A stretch of 5,387 bases of DNA from Acidimicrobiaceae bacterium (GCA_003152555.1 PMAL01000087.1:827-6213); one strand, 5' to 3'; positions 1 to 4,671 are shown, counted from the first letter of the stretch. The notes: generated by a model not told the origin, from the letters alone. Numbers and translations: made by a program.

Positions 1-254
1 CTCTTGCCGTCACGGATGCGGTCCACCTCGTAGAGGATGGGAATGCTGGGGTCACCCGGACGAAGAAAGTACGAGTGCAGGGAGTGCACGCTGGCGTGCT
101 CAACGGTTCGCCCGGCAGCCATCAGCGCCTGGGCCGCGACCTGACCGCCAAAAGTGCGCTGGCGCTCCTCTTTGGGGTGCTTTCCCCTGTAGGTGTTGAC
201 TTCGATCGTCTCGAGATCGAGCAGATTGACGAGGAACTCTAGGGCTTCGGACAT
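1..254 (-). CDS. tesB: Acyl-CoA thioesterase II (TesB family), N-terminal part
   Basis: The gene starts with ATG at 254-252 and leaves the window, so only the first 84 residues are seen. They match the N-terminus of TesB closely: an opening MSEALEFLVNLLDLE, the FGGQVAAQAL stretch (about 35-44) and VHSLHSYFLRPGD (about 56-68), followed by a strand ending in RDGK. This is the first hot-dog fold of the two-hot-dog TesB proteins, usually about 285 residues long. TesB hydrolyses medium- and long-chain acyl-CoA to free fatty acid and CoA in the cytoplasm; the catalytic residues lie mostly in the unseen part. An in-frame TAG directly precedes the ATG, which fixes this start unless it lies further inside. 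No Shine-Dalgarno is visible, and a -10-like CAGAAT lies 6 nt upstream. The gene is divergent from gtrA. The family is secure; the chain-length preference cannot be read. Confidence 0.93.
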   Translation of the reverse strand, partial: MSEALEFLVNLLDLETIEVNTYRGKHPKEERQRTFGGQVAAQALMAAGRTVEHASVHSLHSYFLRPGDPSIPILYEVDRIRDGK

Positions 255-260
255 CTAGTC

Positions 261-266
261 ATTCTG
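261..266 (-). promoter_or_regulatory. Possible -10 box for tesB
   Basis: On the minus strand this reads CAGAAT, four of six matches to TATAAT, and ends 6 nt before the tesB ATG. There is no ribosome-binding site in between, so transcription would begin at or next to the A of ATG. No convincing -35 element is seen at the expected distance. This is weak alone and gains weight only from the same arrangement at yajQ and gtrA. Confidence 0.3.
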
Positions 267-345
267 ACACTTGGCCTAGGGACCAACATCGCTTCGCGTG
301 GGCGCAATGGTCATTGGCACTCGTGAATGCGATTACTGGCCGAAC

Positions 346-351
346 TAGAAT
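346..351 (+). promoter_or_regulatory. Probable -10 box for gtrA
   Basis: TAGAAT matches the TATAAT consensus at five of six positions and ends 7 nt before the GTG at 359. A transcript starting about 7 nt downstream would begin at that GTG, giving a leaderless mRNA. It lies inside the reading frame if translation starts at the upstream TTG at 314, so it also argues against that longer start. No clear -35 hexamer is visible. Confidence 0.45.
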
Positions 352-358
352 CGTCGCT

Positions 359-868
359 GTGCCAAAAAACCTTCGTGAATTTGTGGCGTGGTCCAAGACA
401 CACCAAGGCAAGAAGTTAATTCGATTCACGCTCAGTTCGGTCATCACCACGGGCGTTTCCGCGGTAGCGATTCTCATCGTCTACGGCGATCACATCATCA
501 CGGGCATTATCGGTGCGACACTCTTCGGTAACTTGCTCGCGACGATTCCCTCGTACTACCTCAGTCGGGCCTGGGCGTGGGGCAAGCGCGGCAGAAGCCA
601 CGTTCGCAAAGAGGTCTTGCCATATTTAATGATGTCCTTCGCCGGCATTGCCTTCTCGCTCTTCGGCGCCATCTATACCAAGCACCTGGTGCACACCCAC
701 CACTGGAGCCACTTCACCGACACGCTGGTGGTCGAAGGCGTGAACGTGCTGAGTTTCGCCATCTTCTGGGTGCTCAAAGTTCTACTTTTCAACAAGATCT
801 TTCACACCGACAAGTTGCACGCCATTGAAGTGCACCTGGAAGAAGAAGAGCAGAGCGGCAGTCGTTAG
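359..868 (+). CDS. GtrA family membrane protein
   Basis: This encodes a 169-residue membrane protein of the GtrA family. GtrA-like proteins are small four-helix proteins thought to help move polyprenyl-linked sugars across the cytoplasmic membrane for cell-surface glycosylation. The visible pattern fits: hydrophobic segments near residues 21-42, 46-64, 88-107 and 122-145, the family-like YYLSRAWAW after the second helix, and LLFNKIF after the fourth. The tail is short and charged, with a run of four Glu. The frame is open to a TTG at 314 (184 residues) with another GTG at 323, but none has a Shine-Dalgarno. GTG 359 is preferred because TAGAAT lies 7 nt upstream and the first helix then starts about 20 residues in. 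The stop overlaps that of yajQ. The sugar and partner glycosyltransferase are unknown; the mannosyltransferase 700 bp away is not obviously linked. Confidence 0.85.
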   Translation: MPKNLREFVAWSKTHQGKKLIRFTLSSVITTGVSAVAILIVYGDHIITGIIGATLFGNLLATIPSYYLSRAWAWGKRGRSHVRKEVLPYLMMSFAGIAFSLFGAIYTKHLVHTHHWSHFTDTLVVEGVNVLSFAIFWVLKVLLFNKIFHTDKLHAIEVHLEEEEQSGSR

Positions 869-1353
869 TCGCGGAAGTTGGTGAACTGCAGGGGCACCGA
901 AATGTCGGATTCCTTGAAGAAGGCAATGGCTCGCTGGAGATCATCGCGCTGCTTGCCCGAAATTCGTACCTGGTCACCTTGAATCGACGACGTCAGGTTC
1001 TTCACGCCCATTTCCTTCACCATCTTGTTGATCTGCTTTCCCACTTCCTGGGAGATGCCGGCCTTGAGGACAATCTTCTGACGCGCGGCGCCCTGACTGG
1101 CCTCTTCGATTTTGCCCGGTTCGAGGGACTTTAAGGAGACCGAACGCTTCACCAGCTTTTCTTCGAGCAACTGGTAGAGCGCGCGAAGTCGGTCCTCCGT
1201 CGAGGCACTGAGCTTGAGTTCTTTGTCACCAAACTCAATGACGGCATCGGTGTTCTTAAAGTCAAAACGCGTCGAGGCCTCACGGTTGGCCTGGTCTACC
1301 GCGTTTCGCACTTCTTGCAGGTCAATCTCGGAGACGACGTCAAAAGTAGGCAT
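865..1353 (-). CDS. yajQ: YajQ family nucleotide-binding protein (UPF0234)
   Basis: This encodes a 162-residue soluble protein nearly the same length as E. coli YajQ (163). It opens with MPTFDVVSEIDLQEVRNAVD and closes with PLQFTNFRD, both close to the family, with FDFKNTDAVIEF (about 30-41) and the conserved IQGDQVRISGKQRDDLQ (about 124-140). YajQ proteins have two RNA-recognition-like domains and bind nucleotides and nucleic acid. In Xanthomonas a homolog was reported to bind cyclic di-GMP and act with a transcription factor; whether that holds here is unknown. ATG 1353 gives the canonical N-terminus. A TTG two codons upstream (1359) would only add Met-Thr. There is no Shine-Dalgarno, and TACGAT sits 6 nt before the ATG. 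The gene is divergent from tRNA-Tyr and convergent with gtrA, sharing a TTAG stop overlap. Confidence 0.95.
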   Translation of the reverse strand: MPTFDVVSEIDLQEVRNAVDQANREASTRFDFKNTDAVIEFGDKELKLSASTEDRLRALYQLLEEKLVKRSVSLKSLEPGKIEEASQGAARQKIVLKAGISQEVGKQINKMVKEMGVKNLTSSIQGDQVRISGKQRDDLQRAIAFFKESDISVPLQFTNFRD

Positions 1354-1359
1354 GGTCAA

Positions 1360-1365
1360 ATCGTA
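1360..1365 (-). promoter_or_regulatory. Probable -10 box for leaderless yajQ
   Basis: Read on the minus strand this is TACGAT, which fits the TANNNT pattern and matches TATAAT at four of six positions. Exactly 6 nt separate it from the yajQ ATG, so the predicted transcript starts at or within a base of the start codon. No purine-rich ribosome-binding site precedes the ATG, which fits leaderless translation. No clear -35 box is seen. Confidence 0.45.
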
Positions 1366-1380
1366 GAGCCTGTGACTCGG

Positions 1381-1410
1381 TTGGATGCGGGTCAGGCGCG
1401 GCAGTAGGAT
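1381..1410 (+). promoter_or_regulatory. Possible promoter of tRNA-Tyr
   Basis: TTGGAT (1381-1386) and TAGGAT (1405-1410) are 18 bp apart. The -10 candidate matches four of six consensus bases and the -35 candidate only three. Initiation about 7 nt downstream would start right at the mature tRNA 5' end at 1418. The position is reasonable and the match is modest. Confidence 0.3.
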
Positions 1411-1417
1411 TCTCGGC

Positions 1418-1502
1418 GGGTCAGTGCCCGAGTGGCCAATGGGATCTGGCTGTAAACCAGACGGCTTAGCCTACGGGGGTTCAAATCCCTCCTGGCCCAC
1501 CA
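1418..1502 (+). tRNA. tRNA-Tyr (GTA), CCA encoded
   Basis: This is a class II tRNA with all arms traceable. Acceptor GGGTCAG (1418-1424) pairs with CTGGCCC (1492-1498) with one T-G wobble. Anticodon stem TCTGG/CCAGA encloses loop CTGTAAA, so the anticodon is GTA (1452-1454), reading tyrosine codons TAC and TAT. A long variable arm follows with GGC/GCC pairing around TTA, as in bacterial tRNA-Tyr. The T arm has GGGGG/CCCTC around TTCAAAT. The discriminator is A1499 and CCA is encoded at 1500-1502. A strong hairpin begins two bases after the CCA. Confidence 0.97.
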
Positions 1503-1503
1503 A

Positions 1504-1531
1504 GGTCAATCCAGCACGCGCTGGATTGGCC
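1504..1531 (+). terminator. Hairpin terminator after tRNA-Tyr
   Basis: A 12-bp stem with a single internal T-G wobble encloses a 4-base loop (ACGC, 1516-1519): the left arm at 1504-1515 pairs with 1520-1531. It begins just after the encoded CCA, the expected place for a tRNA terminator. The only T-rich stretch is a short TTTT about 10 nt beyond the stem, so it resembles the tail-poor hairpins common in high-GC actinobacteria. It lies 37 nt before the mannosyltransferase start and could instead be an mRNA leader structure if tRNA-Tyr transcripts read through. Confidence 0.65.
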
Positions 1532-1567
1532 CTGCCCGATTTTCAATGAGAAGGTGACGGGGCGACG

Positions 1568-3199
1568 ATGGGCGAGAGGAGTGGCGTGAATCGACTGAAG
1601 TCGAGGCCGAGCGACGTTCGCCGGTTCTACGAACGTGTCGCTTCTCGTTTTGAAGCCGTCGTGCAATTGCTCGAGCGCCGTTATACCCCGTTGGGTCGTT
1701 TCGAGCCAGGGCCATTCGAAGGTTGGTCGTTTCTTTGGCAGCCGGCCCTGCTTGGTTTCGTGGCGATGTTGCTCATCTTGGGCAGTAGTTGCTTTACGAA
1801 TTCGCCCTTCAAATGGCCCCTGATACATACGTGGTTTTTCGGCGAACCGGCGCTTGGTGCCGTCGGTACACCGAGTTTGACAAGACTGATTCTCTCCATC
1901 GTGCTCATGTATGGCGGTCTGCTGCTGCTGATGCGCGTCTGGCTTCGTTTAGCCGAGGTGATGAAGATTCACCCCGGGGCTTCGCTCAAATCGCTGTGGT
2001 GGATGCTGCTCTTATGGGCGACGCCGATGATCGTGGCTCCGCCGCTCTTTTCGAGGGATGTCTTTAGTTACGCGGCTCAGGGTGAAATGACCGCACACCA
2101 GTTGAGCCCTTACATTCTGGGTCCCTTTTCACTGGGGACGAACGCCTACGTCACGCCGGTCGATCCTCTGTGGGGTAACACGCCCGCGCCGTATGGGCCA
2201 TTCTTTCTGTGGATTGATGGCACCATTGACAGGATTTCCCAACACAACCAATTGGCGACCGTCGTGGGGCTACGGCTGTTGGAGGTGTTGGCCGTTGGCA
2301 TGATTGGCTACGGGATCGCCCTGCTTGCTCGTGGCCTCGGCCGCGATCCCGGGGAGGCGTTTGTCTTGAGCGCCCTAAATCCGTTGGTGCTGCTCACCAT
2401 TATCGGTGGTGCCCATAATGATGGCATCATGGCGGCGTTCTTGGTGGTGGGCGTCGCTCTCGCGGTGCGACGACATCCGGTTTGGGGAGTGTTTTTTATT
2501 GCGTGTGCGACCGCAATCAAGGCGCCGGCCGCATTGGGCCTCGCCTTCGTCGCGTGGAATTGGATGGGCCCGAAAGCGTCGATCAGGCGACGTATCAAAC
2601 CAATACTTATCGCCAGCGTCGTCACGGCGGTCACCATCAGCCTGTGGACGTGGGCTGCCGGATTCGGTTTTGGGTGGGTTAATAATTTGCTCTCCAATGG
2701 AACCGTCCGTTCGTGGGCGGCGCCAGCGACTGGCATTGGTATGGCGCTGACAAATATCTTCCACGCAGTGGGATTGCATTCGATCACGCTGACGCGCGTT
2801 CTTTCGATCACGCGGCTGTGCGGTCTGCTCACGGCGGTCGGCTTCACGCTGTGGTTGTTGTGGCGATCGGAGGACCGCGGGTGGGTGCGCTCCCTCGGAT
2901 TGGCGCTGATCCTCTTCGTGGAGCTGGGACCGGTGGTGCAACCCTGGTACCTCGCGTGGGGACTCATCCTGCTCGCGGCGAGCTATGAGGGTCGCGAGCA
3001 CTTCTGGCTTCTCGCGCTCTCCATTACGGGTCCCTTTATTGGTCTTCCCGCAGGACGCCAGCTTTTGACTGGTCTAGTGCACAGCAATCCGCTGTTGATG
3101 GCCCTGGCGGTGGCAATGGTGGGTGGGGTCTTGTTGGTGCCGATGGGCCGCTGGACGCAATGGTCATGGCCTGAAGTGAGCGAAGAAATCAGTACTTAA
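1568..3199 (+). CDS. MptB-like alpha-1,6-mannosyltransferase, polyprenol-phosphate-mannose dependent
   Basis: This encodes a 543-residue integral membrane glycosyltransferase of the GT-C type, resembling the MptA/MptB family that extends the alpha-1,6-mannan backbone of lipomannan in Corynebacteriales using polyprenyl-phosphate mannose outside the membrane. An N-terminal region of about 55 residues, with many Arg, precedes roughly a dozen hydrophobic segments, the first near 58-76 and then 104-126 and 142-160. Family-like motifs are SRDVFSYAAQG (162-172, D164 being the likely GT-C catalytic acid in the first outer loop), DPLWGNTPAPYGPF (199-212), NPLVLLTIIGGAHNDG (271-286) and QPWYLAW (458-464). 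ATG 1568 has AGAAGG 13 nt upstream, rather far. GTG 1586 has a stronger AGAGGAG 4 nt upstream and would give 537 residues. The stop overlaps the acetyltransferase stop. The product may be a mannan-type envelope glycan; the acceptor in this organism is unknown. Confidence 0.85.
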   Translation: MGERSGVNRLKSRPSDVRRFYERVASRFEAVVQLLERRYTPLGRFEPGPFEGWSFLWQPALLGFVAMLLILGSSCFTNSPFKWPLIHTWFFGEPALGAVGTPSLTRLILSIVLMYGGLLLLMRVWLRLAEVMKIHPGASLKSLWWMLLLWATPMIVAPPLFSRDVFSYAAQGEMTAHQLSPYILGPFSLGTNAYVTPVDPLWGNTPAPYGPFFLWIDGTIDRISQHNQLATVVGLRLLEVLAVGMIGYGIALLARGLGRDPGEAFVLSALNPLVLLTIIGGAHNDGIMAAFLVVGVALAVRRHPVWGVFFIACATAIKAPAALGLAFVAWNWMGPKASIRRRIKPILIASVVTAVTISLWTWAAGFGFGWVNNLLSNGTVRSWAAPATGIGMALTNIFHAVGLHSITLTRVLSITRLCGLLTAVGFTLWLLWRSEDRGWVRSLGLALILFVELGPVVQPWYLAWGLILLAASYEGREHFWLLALSITGPFIGLPAGRQLLTGLVHSNPLLMALAVAMVGGVLLVPMGRWTQWSWPEVSEEIST

Positions 3200-3726
3200 T
3201 TGCGGTCGGGCACGACGTACTGGTACTCAACCACGTCGAGCCAGCGCCCGTACTTGCGACCGATCTCAATTTCGGTGCCCACCAGTGTGAAGTCGCACTT
3301 TTCGTGCAGTCGGATCGAACCCTCGTTCTCGCCCACGATGCGCGCGATGAGGGTGTGGAAACCAGACTCCTGGGCGGTCTTGATGAGCTCGCGCAACAGT
3401 CGCTCGCCCACACCTCGGCCCCGGGCACTGCGACAGACGTAGACCGAGTTCTCGACCGATGAGGCGTAGGCCGGACGGGAGCGGAAGGGCGAGACCACGG
3501 CAAAACCGAGGATCTTCTCGCCGCGAGCACCGACTTCGCCGAGGTCGTCTTCTTCGTTGATCGCGACGATGCACGGGTGCGTCGCTAAGTGGGTGCGTAT
3601 CCACGCTTCCTGGTCGGCCAGCGTCCTCGTGACCAGGTCGAAACTGACCGACATCTCTAGGACCTCGGGGTTATAGATGTTCATGAGCGCCGGCGCGTCG
3701 TCAACTTCGACCAGGCGCGTTCTCAT
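3196..3726 (-). CDS. GNAT family N-acetyltransferase (phosphinothricin/MnaT type)
   Basis: This encodes a 176-residue cytoplasmic acetyltransferase that transfers acetyl from acetyl-CoA to a small amine. Visible signatures are the core strand VENSVYV (91-97), the acetyl-CoA loop ARGRGVGERLL (101-111) and NEGSIRLHEKCDF (134-146), followed by a G-K-G-R-W-L-D-V pattern typical of the PAT/YncA branch. That branch acts on phosphinothricin, methionine sulfone or related amino-acid analogues; the real substrate here cannot be read. Residues 57-71 form an acidic Gly-containing insertion, and the usual Gly before Phe in motif B is Asp (CDF). ATG 3726 is preferred to a TTG three codons upstream (3735). 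No Shine-Dalgarno is seen. It is convergent with the mannosyltransferase and divergent from the tRNA-Thr promoter. Confidence 0.88.
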   Translation of the reverse strand: MRTRLVEVDDAPALMNIYNPEVLEMSVSFDLVTRTLADQEAWIRTHLATHPCIVAINEEDDLGEVGARGEKILGFAVVSPFRSRPAYASSVENSVYVCRSARGRGVGERLLRELIKTAQESGFHTLIARIVGENEGSIRLHEKCDFTLVGTEIEIGRKYGRWLDVVEYQYVVPDRN

Positions 3727-3734
3727 AGCAGACA

Positions 3735-3740
3735 AGGGTA
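3735..3740 (-). promoter_or_regulatory. Weak -10 candidate for the acetyltransferase
   Basis: Minus-strand TACCCT fits TANNNT and ends 8 nt before ATG 3726, a possible leaderless start. Only three of six bases match TATAAT and no -35 is clear. It is listed because the gene lacks a Shine-Dalgarno site and shows the same geometry as gtrA and yajQ. Confidence 0.22.
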
Positions 3741-3752
3741 CTGCGCACTAGG

Positions 3753-3782
3753 TGGAAACCTCGGGTCCGCTCAGAGTACAAT
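3753..3782 (+). promoter_or_regulatory. Promoter of the tRNA-Thr/tRNA-Met/rpmG unit
   Basis: TACAAT (3777-3782) matches the -10 consensus at five of six bases. TGGAAA (3753-3758), four of six to TTGACA, lies 18 bp upstream. The predicted start is about 20 nt before tRNA-Thr, leaving a short 5' leader. A 5-bp inverted repeat, AGAGT (3773-3777) and ACTCT (3785-3789), brackets the -10 box. It could be an operator or chance. Confidence 0.6.
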
Positions 3783-3789
3783 TCACTCT

Positions 3790-3807
3790 CGCGTGTTTTA
3801 TTACGCG
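3790..3807 (+). other. Small hairpin in the tRNA-Thr leader
   Basis: CGCGT (3790-3794) pairs perfectly with ACGCG (3803-3807) around an 8-base T-rich loop, ending two bases before the mature tRNA-Thr 5' end. It would sit in the leader removed by RNase P. It may keep the leader from pairing with the tRNA, or be incidental; five base pairs are not decisive. Confidence 0.35.
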
Positions 3808-3808
3808 G

Positions 3809-3881
<73 letters not shown>

Positions 3882-3886
3882 CGCCA

Positions 3887-3963
3887 GGCGGCGTAGCTCA
3901 GGTGGTCAGAGCACACGGCTCATAATCGTGTTGTCGCGGGTTCGAGTCCCGCCGCCGCTACCA
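3887..3963 (+). tRNA. tRNA-Met (CAT), elongator, CCA encoded
   Basis: Acceptor GGCGGCG (3887-3893) pairs with CGCCGCT (3953-3959), the first pair being a G-T wobble. Anticodon stem CACGG/TCGTG encloses CTCATAA, giving anticodon CAT (3921-3923). The T stem is GCGGG/CCCGC. The discriminator is A3960, with encoded CCA at 3961-3963. It is called elongator methionine because it lacks the three G-C pairs of initiator anticodon stems and has a paired 1-72 position. The location before rpmG also matches the usual actinobacterial elongator tRNA-Met. A lysidine-type tRNA-Ile(CAT) is the alternative and is less likely. Confidence 0.9.
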
Positions 3964-3996
3964 GGCCCGGCCGGCCGCAGTGAACGCAGTGTTTAT

Positions 3997-4003
3997 AAAG
4001 GAG
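3997..4003 (+). promoter_or_regulatory. Strong ribosome-binding site of rpmG
   Basis: AAAGGAG lies 6 nt before the rpmG ATG at 4010. It is a strong Shine-Dalgarno match, and it fixes the start. The 33 nt between the tRNA-Met CCA and this site contain an 8-bp palindrome GGCCGGCC (3969-3976) and GCAGTG repeated at 3977 and 3986. Confidence 0.85.
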
Positions 4004-4009
4004 AGAACG

Positions 4010-4174
4010 ATGGCAAAGAATGAGAAGCGCGTACAGGTCACCCTGGCCTGTGAGGAGTGCAAGCGCCGCAACTACATCACCAAGAAGAACAAAGTCAACG
4101 ATCGCGAGCGCATCGAGATGTCCAAGTACTGCCAGTGGGAGCGCAAGCACACCCTGCATAAAGAGACCCGCTAG
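4010..4174 (+). CDS. rpmG: 50S ribosomal protein L33
   Basis: This encodes a 54-residue basic protein of the large ribosomal subunit, full length for L33. It starts MAKNEKRVQVTLACEECK and has the typical RNY-T-KN core (20-27) and KHTLHKETR ending. L33 sits near the E site and occurs in zinc-binding (four Cys, two CXXC) and zinc-free forms. Here the first CXXC is intact (C14, C17), but the second is C41-Q-W-E44: three of four cysteines remain and Glu stands in the fourth position. This may be a three-Cys plus Glu site or a step toward the zinc-free form. It lies 46 nt after tRNA-Met with no obvious promoter, so it is probably co-transcribed with both tRNAs. A long hairpin follows the stop. Confidence 0.96.
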   Translation: MAKNEKRVQVTLACEECKRRNYITKKNKVNDRERIEMSKYCQWERKHTLHKETR

Positions 4175-4180
4175 GGAGCA

Positions 4181-4220
4181 TGGCCCGAGGGGGTGGTAAC
4201 ATTTACCTTCCCTACGGCCA
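4181..4220 (+). terminator. Long imperfect hairpin after rpmG
   Basis: Six nt after the rpmG stop, outer TGGCC (4181-4185) pairs with GGCCA (4216-4220). After a 2x2 internal loop, A4188-G4193 pairs with T4208-T4213 (four regular pairs, then two G-T wobbles). Past one bulged T, GGTAA (4195-4199) pairs with TTACC (4203-4207) around CAT. No T-tract follows directly. It may be a tail-poor terminator or a processing/stability element between rpmG and tRNA-Trp. The inner TAACAT (4197-4202) could alternatively be a -10 box for tRNA-Trp, although no -35 is evident. Confidence 0.5.
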
Positions 4221-4246
4221 CTCACCGGGTTTTGGTGGCGGCACGA

Positions 4247-4319
4247 AGGGCAGTGGCTCAATTGGTAGAGCACCGGTCTCCAAAACCGGGGGTTGGGGGT
4301 TCGAGTCCCTCCTGCCCTG
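4247..4319 (+). tRNA. tRNA-Trp (CCA)
   Basis: This is a 73-nt tRNA. Acceptor AGGGCAG (4247-4253) pairs fully with CTGCCCT (4312-4318), and the discriminator G4319 is the usual tryptophan identity base. Anticodon stem CCGGT/ACCGG encloses CTCCAAA, giving anticodon CCA (4280-4282) for TGG. The T loop is TTCGAGT. The 3' CCA is not encoded. Placement just before secE is standard in Actinobacteria and many other bacteria. Confidence 0.97.
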
Positions 4320-4327
4320 CCCGTAGA

Positions 4328-4333
4328 TTTTTT
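4328..4333 (+). other. T6 tract between tRNA-Trp and secE
   Basis: Six consecutive T residues start 9 nt after tRNA-Trp. A separate terminator hairpin is not present, though the 3' half of the tRNA could misfold: CGGG at 4287-4290 can pair with CCCG at 4320-4323. It could cause pausing, partial termination or processing before secE. Further on, TAGTAACG occurs twice at a 12-bp interval (4340-4347 and 4352-4359), just before the secE start region. Confidence 0.3.
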
Positions 4334-4370
4334 AACCAGTAGTAACGCAATTAGTAACGAGAGACGTGAG

Positions 4371-4664
4371 ATGAACCGCGAACAGAAGCGCATGATGCAG
4401 CGACAAGGCCAGGTGGGCGCCGACGGCGCCGCGGCGCGTCGCTCCACGCCCCAGGACGTGCAGCGCCGTCGTGGTCAGCGCGCCAGCGTTGGCCAGTTCA
4501 TTCGCGAGGTCCGCGAAGAGATGCGCCAGGTCGCGTGGCCGACACGGCCCGAACTCATCAACTACACCACCATCGTGCTCTTCGTGCTCATCTTCATGAC
4601 GGCGCTCATCTTCGGCCTGGGCTTCGGATTCTCGAAGTTCGTTACGTTCCTGTTCACAAAGTAA
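4371..4664 (+). CDS. secE: Preprotein translocase subunit SecE
   Basis: This encodes a 97-residue single-span membrane protein, a core subunit of the SecYEG channel that stabilises SecY. The C-terminal half is the conserved SecE/Sec61-gamma domain: amphipathic FIREVREEMRQVAWPTRPEL (43-62) with the invariant V-W-P-T core, then a hydrophobic helix at about 64-86. The first 40 residues form a basic, Gln- and Arg-rich cytoplasmic extension typical of actinobacterial SecE. The frame is open back into tRNA-Trp, so ATG 4371 is chosen. Only a weak GAGAG (4359-4363) precedes it at 7 nt. nusG begins 7 nt after the stop, so the two are co-transcribed, and tRNA-Trp may lie on the same transcript. Confidence 0.96.
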   Translation: MNREQKRMMQRQGQVGADGAAARRSTPQDVQRRRGQRASVGQFIREVREEMRQVAWPTRPELINYTTIVLFVLIFMTALIFGLGFGFSKFVTFLFTK

Positions 4665-4671
4665 GGCATTC

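Noticed and set aside
1546..1557. Three-codon mini open frame ATG AGA AGG TGA before the mannosyltransferase
   Set aside because: It is too short to judge; such frames are frequent by chance, and it overlaps the purine-rich stretch that may be the ribosome-binding site.
2308..3001. Two long minus-strand open frames (219 and 208 residues) opposite the mannosyltransferase
   Set aside because: Both lie fully inside a gene with clear membrane helices and family motifs. Their translations are rich in Arg, Pro, His and Ser with no recognisable domain, as expected of GC-rich antisense frames.
3969..3976. GGCCGGCC palindrome before rpmG as a protein-binding site
   Set aside because: Eight-base GC palindromes are common in DNA of this composition and nothing else supports a site.
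4293..4370. Upstream extension of the secE frame into tRNA-Trp
   Set aside because: The first part would translate the tRNA itself. ATG 4371 gives a normal SecE length.
3920..4447. A 175-residue minus-strand frame across tRNA-Met, rpmG and tRNA-Trp
   Set aside because: It runs antisense through two tRNA genes and rpmG. The stretches resembling AGGTRTPNPRF and AAGLEPATTRL are the well-known spurious translation of antisense tRNA sequence.
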